Shown here piece after piece: positions 42,912-52,700 of a DNA stretch of 64,000 bases. A program made the position numbers and the translations under genes. Below the pieces are notes generated by a model that saw only the letters and a program-made list of their open reading frames with translations, was not told the DNA's origin and did no database searches. This DNA comes from Streptomyces sp. NRRL F-6131 (GTDB lineage: Bacteria > Actinomycetota > Actinomycetes > Streptomycetales > Streptomycetaceae): the NCBI GenBank assembly GCA_000719695.1, contig JOHN01000020.1, positions 52,863-116,862 on the forward strand, given 5' to 3'. Positions within the stretch are counted from its first letter, which is position 1; every line of letters begins with the position of its first letter.

Positions 42912-45164
42912 ATGGCATTGGTCCCCGACATCGGGGCTACTCGCCCAGGCCGTTGGCGAAGGCTGCGGCGCGGGATGGCGGCGGCGGTGACGGCCGCGGC
43001 GCTGGGCACCCTGGGCGCGGTCGTCCCGGCCGCGGCGGGGCCGGCAGTGCCGGCGGTGGAGCCGGTGCTGCTGGCCTACGTCGCCAATCTCCAGGACGGT
43101 TCGGTCACCGTCTACAACCCGGCGACCGGCAAGGTGGCCACCACCGTCCCGGTCGGCAACGGGCCGCAGTACGTGGCTCTCTCGCCGGACCGCACGCAGG
43201 TGTACGTCACCAACAGTGGCGCCTCCTCCGTGTCGGTGATCGACACCGCGACCAACACCGTCGCCGGCACCATCGCGGTCGGCCTCGGCCCGAGGGCGGT
43301 GACCTTCTCACCGGACAGCGTGCACGCCTACGTGGGCATCGCCGACAAGGTGGTCGTGATCGACACGGCCACCCGGAAGATCACCGCCTCCATTCCGGTC
43401 GACATGGGGCCGATAGCGATCAGGCTGACCCCGGACGGCCGCCGGGCCTACGTGGCCAGTCTCGACGGCAACTCGGTGTCGGTGATCGACACCGCGACCA
43501 ACACCGTCACCGCCACCATCCGCCAGTCCGGCTCCAGGAACCCGAAGGGGGTGGTTCTCAGCCCCGACGGCGCGCTCGCGTACGTCTCCTACACCTCCTC
43601 CGGCCGAGTCGGGGTGATCGACACCGCCACCAACAGCATCGTGGCGCTCATCCCGGTCGGCGTCGGACCGGGGGGCATGGCCGGCAGTCCGGACGGGCAG
43701 CATGTGTACGTCGCCAACGGCACGGCCGATTCGGTGTCGGTGATCGACACCGCGACCAACACCGTGGTCGCCACCGTGCCGGTCGGTGACCTGCCGCTCG
43801 ACGTGGCGGCCGACCCGGCAGGCGGCGCCGTGTACGTCACCAACGCCAATGCGAACACGGTGTCGGTGATCGACACCGCGACCAACACCGTCACCGCCAC
43901 CGTCCCCACGGGGCGCCGCCCCTGGGGCCTCGCGGTCGGTGAGGTCGTCCCGCTCACGGTCACCGGCATCAGCCCCGGCCACGGCCCGGCCGCCGGCGGC
44001 ACCACCGTCACCATCACGGGCGCCCGCCTGACCCGCACCACCGCCGTCACCGTCGACGGCATCCCGGCGACCGACGTGACCGTCGTCGACGACACCACCG
44101 TCACCGCGACTGCCCCGCCGCACGCGCCCGGCACCGTCGATGTGTCCCTGACCGCCTCGGGCAGCACCCTCCCGGCCGGGAGGTTCACGTACGAGGTTCC
44201 GGTTCCCGTGGTGAGCGGCATTGCGCCGGACCACGGTCCGTTGGAGGGCGGCAGCACCGTCACGATCACTGGTGGCAACCTGTCCGGGGCGAGTGCCGTG
44301 ATGTTCGGGGCCGTGCCGGCCACGGCGTTCACGGTTGTGAGCGACACGCAGGTCACCGCGACCGTTCCGGCCGGGGGTGCTGCCGGCGCGGTCGATGTCA
44401 CGGTCACCACGACGGGCGGTACGAGCGCGGCCCTGAAGTACACCTACGAGGAGGGCTCCTACGTCTTCGCCAAGTCCGCCGATCCGAAGTCGGGTTCGAC
44501 GGTGAAGGCGGGAGACACGGTCACCTACACGGTCACGGTGACCCAGCAGGGCGCGGGTGAGGTCAGGGGCGCCGCGATCAGCGACGACCTGTCCAGGGTC
44601 CTGGACGACGCCGCCTACAACGGCGACGTCAAGGCGACCTCCGGCACCGCCGAGGTCAAGGACGGCAAGCTGACGTGGACCGGCGACCTGCTGGTCGGCG
44701 CTACCGCCACGATCACCTACTCCGTGACCGTCAACGGGAAGGGCGACACCAAGCTGCAGAACGCCGTCACCACCACGGACGGCAAGCGCGGCACCTGCGC
44801 CACCGAGAAGGGTTGCGAGACCGACCACACGGCCCGGACCGGCGGCACTGCGTCGCCCGCCCCGACGCCGTCGCCGACCGGCGGCGATCCGACGCCCGGC
44901 GCGCCGCTCCCCGCCCCGCCGCTGCCCGGCCCGGTCAACCCCGCTCCGGTCAACCCCGGCCCGGCGCTCCCCGGCCCGCAGGCCCCGGCCGCCCTGGCGA
45001 ATCCGGTGTCCAAGGTCGCTCCGGCGGCCTCAGCGCCCCGACCGACGTCGGGCGGCGGACTCGCCGACACCGGTGCCACCGTGCTCACCACCGCGACGGT
45101 CAGCGCAGCCCTGCTGATCCTCGGGGGCCTCTCCGTCGCGGTCAGCCGCCGCCGCCACGGCTGA
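42912..45164 (+). CDS. Cell-wall-anchored beta-propeller/IPT surface protein (LAxTG sortase substrate)
   Basis: 750 aa; a GAGGCGGAG purine run precedes the ATG. Signal peptide to about residue 45 (Arg-rich start, Ala-rich core). Residues 50-345 are a YVTN-type beta-propeller with repeats of SVSVIDTATNTV. Two IPT/TIG domains follow (about 350-430, 435-515: ISPGHGPAAGGTTVTITG and IAPDHGPLEGGSTVTITGGN), then a DUF11-like domain (about 520-650) and a Pro-rich stalk. LADTG at 717-721, a hydrophobic helix and RRRHG end the protein, a classical sorting signal of the LAxTG type used by Streptomyces class E sortases. So it is probably linked to peptidoglycan. Ligand unknown; an adhesion or surface-display role fits. 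Confidence 0.93.
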   Translation: MALVPDIGATRPGRWRRLRRGMAAAVTAAALGTLGAVVPAAAGPAVPAVEPVLLAYVANLQDGSVTVYNPATGKVATTVPVGNGPQYVALSPDRTQVYVTNSGASSVSVIDTATNTVAGTIAVGLGPRAVTFSPDSVHAYVGIADKVVVIDTATRKITASIPVDMGPIAIRLTPDGRRAYVASLDGNSVSVIDTATNTVTATIRQSGSRNPKGVVLSPDGALAYVSYTSSGRVGVIDTATNSIVALIPVGVGPGGMAGSPDGQHVYVANGTADSVSVIDTATNTVVATVPVGDLPLDVAADPAGGAVYVTNANANTVSVIDTATNTVTATVPTGRRPWGLAVGEVVPLTVTGISPGHGPAAGGTTVTITGARLTRTTAVTVDGIPATDVTVVDDTTVTATAPPHAPGTVDVSLTASGSTLPAGRFTYEVPVPVVSGIAPDHGPLEGGSTVTITGGNLSGASAVMFGAVPATAFTVVSDTQVTATVPAGGAAGAVDVTVTTTGGTSAALKYTYEEGSYVFAKSADPKSGSTVKAGDTVTYTVTVTQQGAGEVRGAAISDDLSRVLDDAAYNGDVKATSGTAEVKDGKLTWTGDLLVGATATITYSVTVNGKGDTKLQNAVTTTDGKRGTCATEKGCETDHTARTGGTASPAPTPSPTGGDPTPGAPLPAPPLPGPVNPAPVNPGPALPGPQAPAALANPVSKVAPAASAPRPTSGGGLADTGATVLTTATVSAALLILGGLSVAVSRRRHG
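43227..43893. repeat. 33-36-bp repeats encoding SVSVIDTATNTV blades
   Basis: Four copies of a nearly identical segment (GTGTCGGTGATCGACACCGC and continuation) start near 43230, 43476, 43735 and 43860, with a partial copy near 43613. The DNA identity is higher than needed to keep the protein repeat. Confidence 0.85.
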
Positions 45165-45177
45165 CCGCGACGGACCC

Positions 45178-45222
45178 GACGGTGGGGCGGTCGTGGCAGC
45201 CTGCCACGACCGCCCCACCGTC
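45178..45222. terminator. 21-bp stem terminator
   Basis: Perfect 21-bp inverted repeat (45178-45198 with 45202-45222) with a 3-nt loop, 14 bp after the surface-protein stop, followed by GTTTCCCT. It can serve the convergent Nudix gene as well. Confidence 0.95.
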
Positions 45223-45327
45223 GTTTCCCTCAGGTGGTCCAGGAATTCGGCGCAGTGGTCCGGACGCCGGACGCCTTTCAGCGCCCGTAGGCCTTCGCGG
45301 CCGTGACAGGCGAGAGATCGACGCCGG

Positions 45328-45789
45328 TTACCCCTGTCGGCCCAGCAGGTGCTGGCCGTCGTGCACCCGGACGGCGGGCGCCATGTCACCGCGGAGTGCG
45401 TCGAGGACGCGGACGGCGTACACCTCGGCCATTCGGTCGGAGACCTCCGCCGGTGTGAGCCAGTCGACGGCGGTCGACTCGGCCGACAGTTGCTCGCTCC
45501 CGCTCTCCGGGACGCACCGGAACACCAGGGCGACGATGCCGCGGTTCATGTTCTTGTAGACACCGGTCAGCCGCTCCACGCCGACCTTGATCCCGGTCTC
45601 CTCGAACACTTCGCGGCGGAGGCCGTCCTCGAGGGCTTCCGCCACCTCCAGCACCCCACCCGGCGGTTCCCACGCCCCGTTGTCCGCCCGCCGGATCACC
45701 AGCACCCGCCCGTCCTCCCGCACCACCACCCCGGCGACGGACACCGAGTGGAGCGACGTTGACTGCGGCTTCCCGGTGCTGTTACTCAT
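45328..45789 (-). CDS. Nudix hydrolase (MutT family)
   Basis: 153 aa from ATG 45789, directly opposite the gntR start with only 29 bp between; no ribosome site upstream, so translation may be leaderless. A further in-frame start at 45897 would lie inside gntR. The Nudix box is complete at 45-67: G45, E51, R59-E60, E63-E64, G66. Nudix enzymes hydrolyse nucleoside diphosphates linked to other groups; the exact substrate is not deducible, though the short single-domain form with TGVYKNM and FRCVPESG resembles MutT-like house-cleaning enzymes. An ACTCATGT half-site identical to part of the nearby palindrome overlaps its start, suggesting GntR control. Confidence 0.9.
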   Translation of the reverse strand: MSNSTGKPQSTSLHSVSVAGVVVREDGRVLVIRRADNGAWEPPGGVLEVAEALEDGLRREVFEETGIKVGVERLTGVYKNMNRGIVALVFRCVPESGSEQLSAESTAVDWLTPAEVSDRMAEVYAVRVLDALRGDMAPAVRVHDGQHLLGRQG

Positions 45790-45791
45790 GT
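45784..45791. promoter_or_regulatory. ACTCATGT half-operator at the Nudix start
   Basis: ACTCATGT equals the inner half of the 28-bp palindrome at 46680-46707 and overlaps the Nudix start codon in the 29-bp gntR-Nudix spacer. Confidence 0.45.
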
Positions 45792-45818
45792 GCAGGAGGA
45801 TAGGAGTCTTGAAGGACC

Positions 45819-46598
45819 ATGGCGAATGATGACGTGGCTTCGTCGGCCACAGCGAAGTACCTGCAGATCGCGGACGACCTCGCTGCACAGATCGCATCGG
45901 GTGTCCTTGCCCCTGGCGCGACTGTCCCCAGTGAGGCTGAACTCATGCAGCGCTACGGAGTTGCGTCCGGGACTGTCCGCAAGGCCATCGCCGAACTGCG
46001 TACAGCTCAGCTGATCGAGACGCACCACGGCCGCGGCTCGTTCGTCCGTTCTCGTCCTCCGGTCGAACGGAAGTCTGCGGATCGCTTCCGCCGAGCCCAC
46101 CGGAAGGCCGGCAAGGCCGCATACCTCGCGGAGGCCGAGGCCTCCGGCGGGGTCCCATCCGTGACCGTACTGTTCGTCGGTCCCACGGCGGTTCCTCAGG
46201 AGATCGCGGAGCGTCTGGGTCTTCCCGTCGGTACGCAGGTTCTGGCGCGCAAGCGTCGATACTTCCGGGACGGTGTACCGACCGAGGAAGCTACGTCCTA
46301 CCTGCCGTGGGACGTGGTCAAGGACATCCCGGAGGTCTTTGCCGAGAATCCTGGTGGTGGCGGTATCTATGCTCGGCTTGAGGAACACGGTTACGTGCTT
46401 GCGGAGTTCGCCGAGACCGTCCGATCCCGGCTCGCAACCAAGGCCGAGACCAAGGCGCTTGCCCTGAGTCCCGGTTCACCGGTGCTTCATCTTGTTCGCG
46501 ATGCAGTGAGCGAAAGCGGTCGCGTGGTGGAGGTCTGCGACACGATCATGGCGGCAGACCAGTTCGTACTGGACTACCGTTTTTCTGCGAGTGATTGA
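45819..46598 (+). CDS. GntR-family regulator, HutC/UTRA subfamily
   Basis: 259 aa; GAAGGACC just before the ATG. The GntR winged helix spans about 12-80 (YLQIADDLAAQIASGVLAPG, then SEAELMQRYGVASGTVRKAI and HGRGSFV). The UTRA ligand-binding domain spans about 100-255 (GTQVLARKRRYFRDGVP, YLPWDVVKDIP, VLHLVRDAVSESGRVVEVCD). HutC/UTRA proteins bind small metabolites and repress near genes; similar regulators are frequent in Streptomyces integrative elements. Codon use here is less GC-rich at third positions than in the flanking genes. A terminator at 46617-46648 and a perfect palindrome at 46680-46707 follow. Confidence 0.95.
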   Translation: MANDDVASSATAKYLQIADDLAAQIASGVLAPGATVPSEAELMQRYGVASGTVRKAIAELRTAQLIETHHGRGSFVRSRPPVERKSADRFRRAHRKAGKAAYLAEAEASGGVPSVTVLFVGPTAVPQEIAERLGLPVGTQVLARKRRYFRDGVPTEEATSYLPWDVVKDIPEVFAENPGGGGIYARLEEHGYVLAEFAETVRSRLATKAETKALALSPGSPVLHLVRDAVSESGRVVEVCDTIMAADQFVLDYRFSASD

Positions 46599-46616
46599 CG
46601 GATCATCATTTCTATC

Positions 46617-46648
46617 AACCCGTCGCGAGGCTCTGCTCGCGACGGGTT
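46617..46648 (+). terminator. Terminator of the GntR gene
   Basis: Perfect 13-bp stem (46617-46629 with 46636-46648) with 6-nt loop, starting 19 bp after the gntR stop. Confidence 0.9.
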
Positions 46649-46679
46649 GACTCATATATAGGAGTGAGGCACTCTTTTG

Positions 46680-46707
46680 CCATGCACTCATGTACATGAG
46701 TGCATGG
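46680..46707. promoter_or_regulatory. 28-bp perfect palindrome, likely GntR operator
   Basis: Every base from 46680 to 46707 is paired: half-site CCATGCACTCATGT and its exact inverse, centred on TGTACA. A smaller GAGTG/CACTC dyad precedes it (46662-46674) and an AT-rich CATATATA box lies at 46653-46660. Position between gntR and the ATP-binding gene supports regulation of the latter. Confidence 0.8.
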
Positions 46708-46759
46708 TAAGGCCTCATTCAGAGGAGATGGCTGCACAGGCCAACATCTTGGAGCTCCC

Positions 46760-47200
46760 ATGCGGCAATTCCTGATGGACACTCATGCGTCGGCTGGCGG
46801 CGGGCCCAACTTCGCTCCGATGGCGATCGAGATCTTGTTGCCCTACCTGCCGGAGGCGGCGGGTCAGGCTCGTCGCTTCGTTCGGGATGCCTTGGTCGAC
46901 TGGGGACTGGAGCAGTTGATCGACGTCGGCGTGCTGGTCGCCAGTGAGCTGGTCACCAATGCGGCGAAGACCGGATGCCAGCAGCAGATGACGGTTGGCG
47001 TCCGGTGGATCTCGCCGGTCACTCTGCGGATCGCGGTGCGCGACGGTTCCTGCATTCTGCCCGTGCTGATCCGCGCTTCCCGCAGTGCAGAGTGCCACCG
47101 GGGACTTGCCCTGGTGGATCGTCTCACCGATGGGCGGTGGGGTGCGACCGTCGAGGTGGCCGGAAAGGTCGTCCATGCCGATCTGACGATCGTCCGGTGA
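46760..47200 (+). CDS. RsbW/SpoIIAB-like serine kinase (HATPase) regulator
   Basis: 146 aa from ATG 46760 with TTGGAG 5 nt upstream; an earlier in-frame ATG at 46700 lies inside the palindrome. Residues 25-140 follow the anti-sigma-factor kinase pattern common in Streptomyces: LPEAAGQARRFVRDALVDWG, the N box VLVASELVTNAAKTG, VTLRIAVRDGS, and the G2 part RGLALVDRLTDGRWG. The catalytic part is a GHKL ATPase that phosphorylates anti-anti-sigma factors or acts as a stand-alone regulator. The stop overlaps the start of a 50-aa membrane protein (GTGA). Confidence 0.9.
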   Translation: MRQFLMDTHASAGGGPNFAPMAIEILLPYLPEAAGQARRFVRDALVDWGLEQLIDVGVLVASELVTNAAKTGCQQQMTVGVRWISPVTLRIAVRDGSCILPVLIRASRSAECHRGLALVDRLTDGRWGATVEVAGKVVHADLTIVR

Positions 47201-47349
47201 GCTCCTGGTCGTCGAAGGACGAGCTGGAATCCGATGATTCGCCTCCTGTTCCGGATCCCACCCGGGTCTGGGTTGCGTACGGGGTCTCGGTTGCGGCGGC
47301 CTTCCATGTCCTCGCTGCGGCGCTTGTGTTGATCAACCGTGCCCACTGA
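47197..47349 (+). CDS. Small single-pass membrane protein
   Basis: 50 aa from GTG 47197, overlapping the previous stop by GTGA. A polar acidic head (SSWSSKDELESDDSPPVPDP) is followed by one hydrophobic helix (about 24-47: VWVAYGVSVAAAFHVLAAAL and VLIN) and a short RAH end. Stop-start coupling and typical codon use support it as a real gene. No homologue is known to me. It may tether or regulate the RsbW-like protein at the membrane. Confidence 0.7.
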   Translation: MSSWSSKDELESDDSPPVPDPTRVWVAYGVSVAAAFHVLAAALVLINRAH

Positions 47350-47428
47350 ACGCCGGCTGTGCCGTCGGGCCCGACGGCACAGCCGGGGGACCGACCGTGC
47401 CTCTCCTCGACGCGAAAGGAGCCCAGCT

Positions 47429-47503
47429 GTGTTCATCACGGACCCGAAGCAGCCCCGGCCCGAGCCCGTGAACCCGCCCGCGCCTCGGCCGCCGGACCGG
47501 TAG
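47429..47503 (+). CDS. Possible 24-aa Pro-rich peptide gene
   Basis: GTG with AAAGGAG 8 nt upstream, giving VFITDPKQPRPEPVNPPAPR and four more residues before TAG. No structure except Pro-rich content. It sits in the chain of small genes after the RsbW-like kinase; real translation is uncertain. Confidence 0.4.
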   Translation: MFITDPKQPRPEPVNPPAPRPPDR

Positions 47504-47528
47504 CCACCACACAACAAGGAGGTCCCAC

Positions 47529-47663
47529 ATGGCCCGGGGAACCGACAAGGACAGCAACGGCAAGCACGGGGGCAAGAAGGACCCCGGTACCGCGAAGCCG
47601 TCAGGAGGGCCCCTTCAGCGGTCGGCGAAGGGGCCCTCCCCGAGCCGGGTCAGCGGTGCTTGA
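47529..47663 (+). CDS. Possible 44-aa basic small protein
   Basis: ATG with a perfect AAGGAGGT 5 nt upstream (47516-47523). The product is Lys/Gly-rich and hydrophilic ([20 protein letters not shown], then TAKPSGGP). The frame runs through the terminator hairpin and overlaps the 3' end of the opposite crotonase gene by 14 bp, which argues against it or for a truncated reading. The ribosome site is the best in the neighbourhood. Confidence 0.45.
   Translation: MARGTDKDSNGKHGGKKDPGTAKPSGGPLQRSAKGPSPSRVSGA
47604..47639. terminator. Terminator after the crotonase gene
   Basis: Perfect 13-bp stem (47604-47616 with 47627-47639), 10-nt loop, starting 11 bp after the minus-strand stop at 47650. Confidence 0.88.
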
Positions 47664-48429
47664 ACTCCGCCGGGCGCTTCTCGGCGAAGGCGGCCATGCC
47701 TTCCTTCTGATCGGCGGTGGCGAAGGCCGCGTGGAAGAGGCGGCGCTCGAAGCGGACGCCCTCCGCGAGGGTGGTCTCGAAGGCGCGGTTGACGCTCTCC
47801 TTCATCATGATCGACGCGGGGGTGGACATCGCGGCGACCTTCTCGGCGGTGGCGAGCGCCTCGGCGAGCAGCTGGTCGGCCGGGACGATCCGGGAGACGA
47901 GGCCGGCCCGTTCGGCCTCCTCGGCGCCCATCATCCGGCCGGTCAGGCACAGCTCCATCGCCTTGGCCTTGCCGACCGCGCGGGTGAGCCGCTGCGAGCC
48001 GCCGATGCCCGGGATGACGCCGAGCTTGATCTCCGGCTGGCCGAACTTCGCGGTGTCCGCCGCGAGCAGGATGTCGCAGAGCATCGCCAGCTCGCAGCCG
48101 CCGCCCAGCGCGAAGCCGGCCACCGCCGCGACGACGGGCTTGCGCAGCTCGCCCAGGCGGTCCCACGGGCCCAGCCAGTCGTCCAGGTAGACGTCCGGGA
48201 ACCGGTTGCCCTGCATCTCCTTGATGTCCGCGCCCGCGGCGAACGCCTTCTCCGAGCCGGTGATCACCAGACAGCCGATCTCCGGGTCGCGGTCGAACGC
48301 GGTGGCGGCGGCCACGACCTCGTTCATCAGCGTGGTGTTGAGCGCGTTCAGCGCCTCCGGCCGGTTGAGCGTGATCAGTCCGACCCGGCCCTTGCGGTCC
48401 ACCAGGATCGTCTCGTAGGTCTCGGTCAT
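47650..48429 (-). CDS. Enoyl-CoA hydratase (crotonase family)
   Basis: 259 aa from ATG 48429. The crotonase fold is clear: [20 protein letters not shown], the oxyanion-hole [17 protein letters not shown], and [19 protein letters not shown]. Both catalytic acids of true hydratases are present, Glu in GGGCEL and Glu in [19 protein letters not shown]. It hydrates trans-2-enoyl-CoA in fatty-acid or branched-chain amino-acid degradation. The companion upstream gene is a 3-hydroxyisobutyryl-CoA hydrolase-like protein, so valine degradation is the likely setting. Standard length. Confidence 0.95.
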   Translation of the reverse strand: MTETYETILVDRKGRVGLITLNRPEALNALNTTLMNEVVAAATAFDRDPEIGCLVITGSEKAFAAGADIKEMQGNRFPDVYLDDWLGPWDRLGELRKPVVAAVAGFALGGGCELAMLCDILLAADTAKFGQPEIKLGVIPGIGGSQRLTRAVGKAKAMELCLTGRMMGAEEAERAGLVSRIVPADQLLAEALATAEKVAAMSTPASIMMKESVNRAFETTLAEGVRFERRLFHAAFATADQKEGMAAFAEKRPAEFKHR

Positions 48430-48538
48430 CGCCGTTGACTCCCATTCCGCTGCTCGGCCCCTCTCGGGGCGCGCCAAGACCGTCCAACGATCTCCGAAAC
48501 GGGCCGCCTCGCGCCAGTCTCGATCCGCGAGACGGTCG

Positions 48539-49585
48539 TCACCCGACCGATCCGTTGATCCGCAGGTCGCCGTCGGCGGGCGGCTCGAAGAACGCTGCCA
48601 CCGTCCGCTCGTCGACCTCGGCCAGCGTCGCCGGCGACCAGCGCGGGTTGCGGTCCTTGTCGACCACCTGGGCGCGGATGCCCTCGACCAGGTCGTGGTG
48701 GGCGAGCGCGGCGCACGACACCCGGTACTCCTGCTCCAGGCTCTCGGCCAGCGAACCGTGCGACCGGGCCCGCCGCAGCGCGCTCAGCGTGACCTTGAGC
48801 ATCGTCGGCGAGCGCTCGGCCAGCTCCTCGGCGGCCTGCTTGGCCTCCGGGACGCCGCCGGCCCGCAGCCGGGCGACGATCTCCTCCACGCTGTCGGCCG
48901 CGTAGCAGGCGTCGATCCACCCGCGCTGCTCGGCGAGGGGCGCGGCGGGCGCCGGCTCGGCGTACCGGGCGACGACCTCCGCCACCGGAGCACCGGTCAG
49001 GTCGGCGAGCAGCTCCGGCAGCTTCGCCGAGGGCACGAAGTGGTCGGCGAACCCGCACAGCAGCGCGTCCCCGGGCGTCATCGAGGCGGCCGTCAGCCCC
49101 AGGTGGGTCCCCAGCTCGCCCGGCGCGCGCGACAGCAGCCGGCTGCCGCCGACGTCCGGCACCAGGCCGATCCGGGTCTCCGGCAGGGCCACCACCGAAC
49201 GCTCGGTGACGATCCGCACCGAGCCGTGGGCGGAGACGCCGACGCCGCCTCCCATGGTGATGCCGTCCATCACCGCCACGTACGGCTTCGGGTAGCGGGA
49301 GATCAGCTCGTTCAGCCGGTACTCGTCGCGGAGGAACGCGCGCGTCCCGGCCCCGCCGACCTTGGCGTCGTCGTGGAACGCCCGGATGTCGCCGCCCGCG
49401 CACAGCCCCCGTTCCCCGGCGCCGGTCAGCACCACGACCCGCACCGCGTCGTCCTCGGCGAACGCGTCCAGCGCCGCCCGGACGTCCAGGATCATGCCGT
49501 GCGTCAACGAGTTGAGCGCCCGCGGCCGGTCGAGCACGATCCGCCCCACCCCGCCGTCCCGCCGGACCCGCACCTCGTCACCCAT
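48539..49585 (-). CDS. 3-hydroxyisobutyryl-CoA hydrolase-like crotonase
   Basis: 348 aa; ATG 49585, preferred over 49669 by alignment to the family start [20 protein letters not shown]. Longer than plain hydratases (about 260), as in HIBYL-CoA hydrolases. Motifs: [59 protein letters not shown] (Glu conserved), and the C-terminal extension with [20 protein letters not shown]. It removes CoA from 3-hydroxyisobutyryl-CoA in valine breakdown. Same strand and 109 bp upstream of the enoyl-CoA hydratase, a natural pair. Confidence 0.93.
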   Translation of the reverse strand: MGDEVRVRRDGGVGRIVLDRPRALNSLTHGMILDVRAALDAFAEDDAVRVVVLTGAGERGLCAGGDIRAFHDDAKVGGAGTRAFLRDEYRLNELISRYPKPYVAVMDGITMGGGVGVSAHGSVRIVTERSVVALPETRIGLVPDVGGSRLLSRAPGELGTHLGLTAASMTPGDALLCGFADHFVPSAKLPELLADLTGAPVAEVVARYAEPAPAAPLAEQRGWIDACYAADSVEEIVARLRAGGVPEAKQAAEELAERSPTMLKVTLSALRRARSHGSLAESLEQEYRVSCAALAHHDLVEGIRAQVVDKDRNPRWSPATLAEVDERTVAAFFEPPADGDLRINGSVG

Positions 49586-49712
49586 CGTCCCCACTCCCGT
49601 CCGTCGACGCCGATCGATCCTCCGGACACCGTACTTGGTGTCGGCGACGTCGCCGGTCGGTGCGATCATGGGCGTCCGCGTGGGACGGGGCAGGGGAGAG
49701 CGAGGGGGCAGG

Positions 49713-52700
49713 GTGGGGGAGAGTACGGGCGCCGTGGCACGGACGGCGCTGCTGATCGGGGTGGGGGACGCCCCGGCGACGGCGCACGTCCTGCCGTCGC
49801 TGGAGTCGACGGTGGCGGCCGACCTGCGGCTCCTCAGGGCGGCGTTGGAGGGCAGCGGTTACACCGAGGTGGACGTCCTCCGGGACGGCAGCCGGAGCGA
49901 GATCGCCGAACGGATCACCACGGCGTCACGGCGGGCCGGACCGGGCGGTACCCTGCTGCTGTACTTCACCGGGCACGGGGTGCGGATCGGCGCCACCGAC
50001 TACGTGGTCCCGGCCGACGCCCGCGGCCCGCTGGAGGGCACCGGCGGGGGCGACTGGGACCAGCCCTACATCCTGGACTCCCTGCTGGACGCGGACATCA
50101 GCCGGTACCTCCGGGACTGCCGGGCCGGCACGGTGCTCTGGGTCATGGACGCCTGCCGGTCGGCGGAGGCCGAGGGCGGGGCGGTCTTCGGCAGCCGGAT
50201 CACCCAGGGGCCGCCGGGCAGCGGCTTCGCCGTGATGACCGGTTGCGGGCCCGGCGAACGCAGCGGCTACACGGCGGACGGCAGCCTGTTCACCTCCGCG
50301 CTGGCCCGTGCCTTCGACCCGCTGAGCGAGTCGACGACCGTGGAGGAGGTGTACGGGACGGCGCGCCGGCTGACCCGGGAGTCCTCGCTCAGCCGGTTCG
50401 GGCGGGCCCAACTGCCGCAGGTCTACTACGGCAACGACCGGGAGCAGGAGACCCGGGCGGCCGTCGTCGCCGACGGCCGGCGGCTGCTGGGGGCGTGGTC
50501 GGAGGCCGTGCGCGCGCCGGAGCTGTGGGCGCTGGCGGCGGACGCCGAGGACGAGGAGGTCACGGCGTTCCAGGGCAGCCTGACCGCGTTCGTGGAGAGC
50601 GTCGCCCGGCAGGTCGACCGGGCGCAGAAGCGGCTGCCCGACCCGTGGGCCGACGACGACTTCCCGGTCCGGCTGCTGCGGGACCGGCTGCCGCAGCTGG
50701 TGTCGAAGGAGGCACGGCTGTCCGTGCTGGAGGTGGCGGCGCTCGTCGCGGGGGTGTTCGCCCACGAGGCGGCCTGGGCCGGACGGCTCAGCCGGGCCGA
50801 GGAGTTCTACCCGCACTTCGCCCACCACGACCCGGCCGCGGACGAGCCGAGGCGCCACTACGAACTGGTCCTGGAGCAGTACCCGCAGGTCGCGGACAAG
50901 ATCAGGCGGCACCGCCCCCGGGAGGGCGCCGAGCCGGAGTCGGAGGCCACCGTCCTCTGGCTGGTCCACCGCTGGATCGCCGAGCGCTTCCAGACCGACG
51001 AGCAGGCGGTCCCGGCCGTCCTGGGCGACGAGGCGGCCGCAGCCCTGCTCGGGGACGGGAACCCGAACGGGAGAGGCGACGGCGGCCGGGCCGGGGAACT
51101 CTCGGGCGCCCTGCGCGCGATCGCGGCCGGGCTGTCGCTCGGACACCTCGCCGACCAGGGCCAGGCGTCCTGCCCCGACCGGCACGTGGTGCGCGGGAAG
51201 GCCCGCCCGCTGCGCGTCCGACCGCTGAGCGCCCTGCTCCGGCTGGCCGGGCTGCTGGCCCTGGACGCGCGGACCCTGCCGGACGTCCTCTCCGAGCATC
51301 TCGCGGTCTCCGACTCGGTGCTCCCGCGCGAGGTGCTGTCGGCCCTGGAGAACGCCCACTGGGACACCGGCGACCGGGACGGCCCGGTCCGGGAGCTGCA
51401 ACTCGACGCCGTCTGCCCGCACCCGGCGATCCACGCGGCCCTCGCCGCCGTGGTCCAGGAGGCCGACGAACTCGTCCAGCTGCTGGCGACGGAGGAACGC
51501 CGCCTGCCCGCCGCCGAGGCCGCGCTGCTCGGCGGGCTGCCGTCCCGGGTGACCGACGGCCGCCTGCGGCCGGCGGAGGAATCGGGCCGCCGGGCGTACG
51601 ACACGCCGCTGCTGCGCTTCTCGCTCGCCCAGACCGAGGTGCGGCGGCTGCTCATGGGGGAGCAGCTGTACGGCGGACGGCACGAGGCCGCCCTCCGCGA
51701 GCTGTACCAGAACTCGATGGACGCCTGCCGCTACCGGGCGATGCGCGAACGGTACCTGGGCGCGTGCGGCCGCAGCGTCGGCAGCTGGAGCGGTTCCATC
51801 CGGATCGTCACCGGCGAGGACGAGCGGGGCCGCTACGTCGAGTGCCTGGACAACGGCGTCGGCATGACCGCCGATCAGCTCAAGGGGACCTTCACCCGCG
51901 CGGGACGCCGCTTCGAGCAGTCCGGCGAGTTCCGGCGCGAACAGGCGGCCTGGCTCCGGCAGGACAGCACGCTGCGCCTCTACCCCAACAGCCGCTTCGG
52001 CATCGGCGTGTTCAGCTACTTCATGCTGGCCGACGAGATGACGATCACCACCCGCCCGGTGGGGACCGACGGGCGCCCGGCCGCCGAGACGATGCGGGTG
52101 GACATCGCGGGCAGCGGCAGCCTGTTCCGGATCCGGCAGGCCGAGGCCGGGGCGGCGGCCGCACTGGCCGGGGGCGGCACCGCCGTCCGGCTGTACCTGA
52201 AGCCCGGCCTGATGAGCGGCGACGCGTGCGTCGAGGCGCTGCGCTCGGTCGTGTTCGTGAGCGAGTTCCGGCTCGAAGTGCGGGGGGACGGCGGAGCGGC
52301 CCGGGTGTGGGAGCCCGGCGTGCTCGCGCCGGGGGGAAAGAAGCAGCAGATCGAGGCCGGAACCGCGGTCGAGGCCGTCCCGGGGACCCTGTGGTGGGTC
52401 CAGGGCAAGGGGGCGGTCCTGTGCGACGGGATCGCGGCGAACATCTTCCCGTACGGCTATGTGCTCAACCTGACCGGGGCGCATGCGGGGAAGCTGAGCG
52501 TCGACCGGGAGAAGTTGGAGCGCTTCGATGGGGCCTGGCGGGCGGAGCAGTGGCGGCTCGGCACCTCGGCGCTCGCGGGCTGGGAGGCGCTCACCGTCGA
52601 CTGGCTGTGGGACCTGGAGGCCCAGGACCTGGCGGCAGCCCAGGCGGTCGCGGGGGAATGGACCGGTCGGGGTGTGCTCGTCGGGCGGCAGATCGGCGGG

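Noticed and set aside
42912..43893. Recent transposon insertion suggested by repeated DNA
   Set aside because: The repeats encode regular propeller blades in one frame and no transposase is present.
45819..47349. Integrative conjugative element suggested by the KorSA-like GntR
   Set aside because: No integrase, excisionase, replication gene, tRNA or direct-repeat attachment site is seen in the window.
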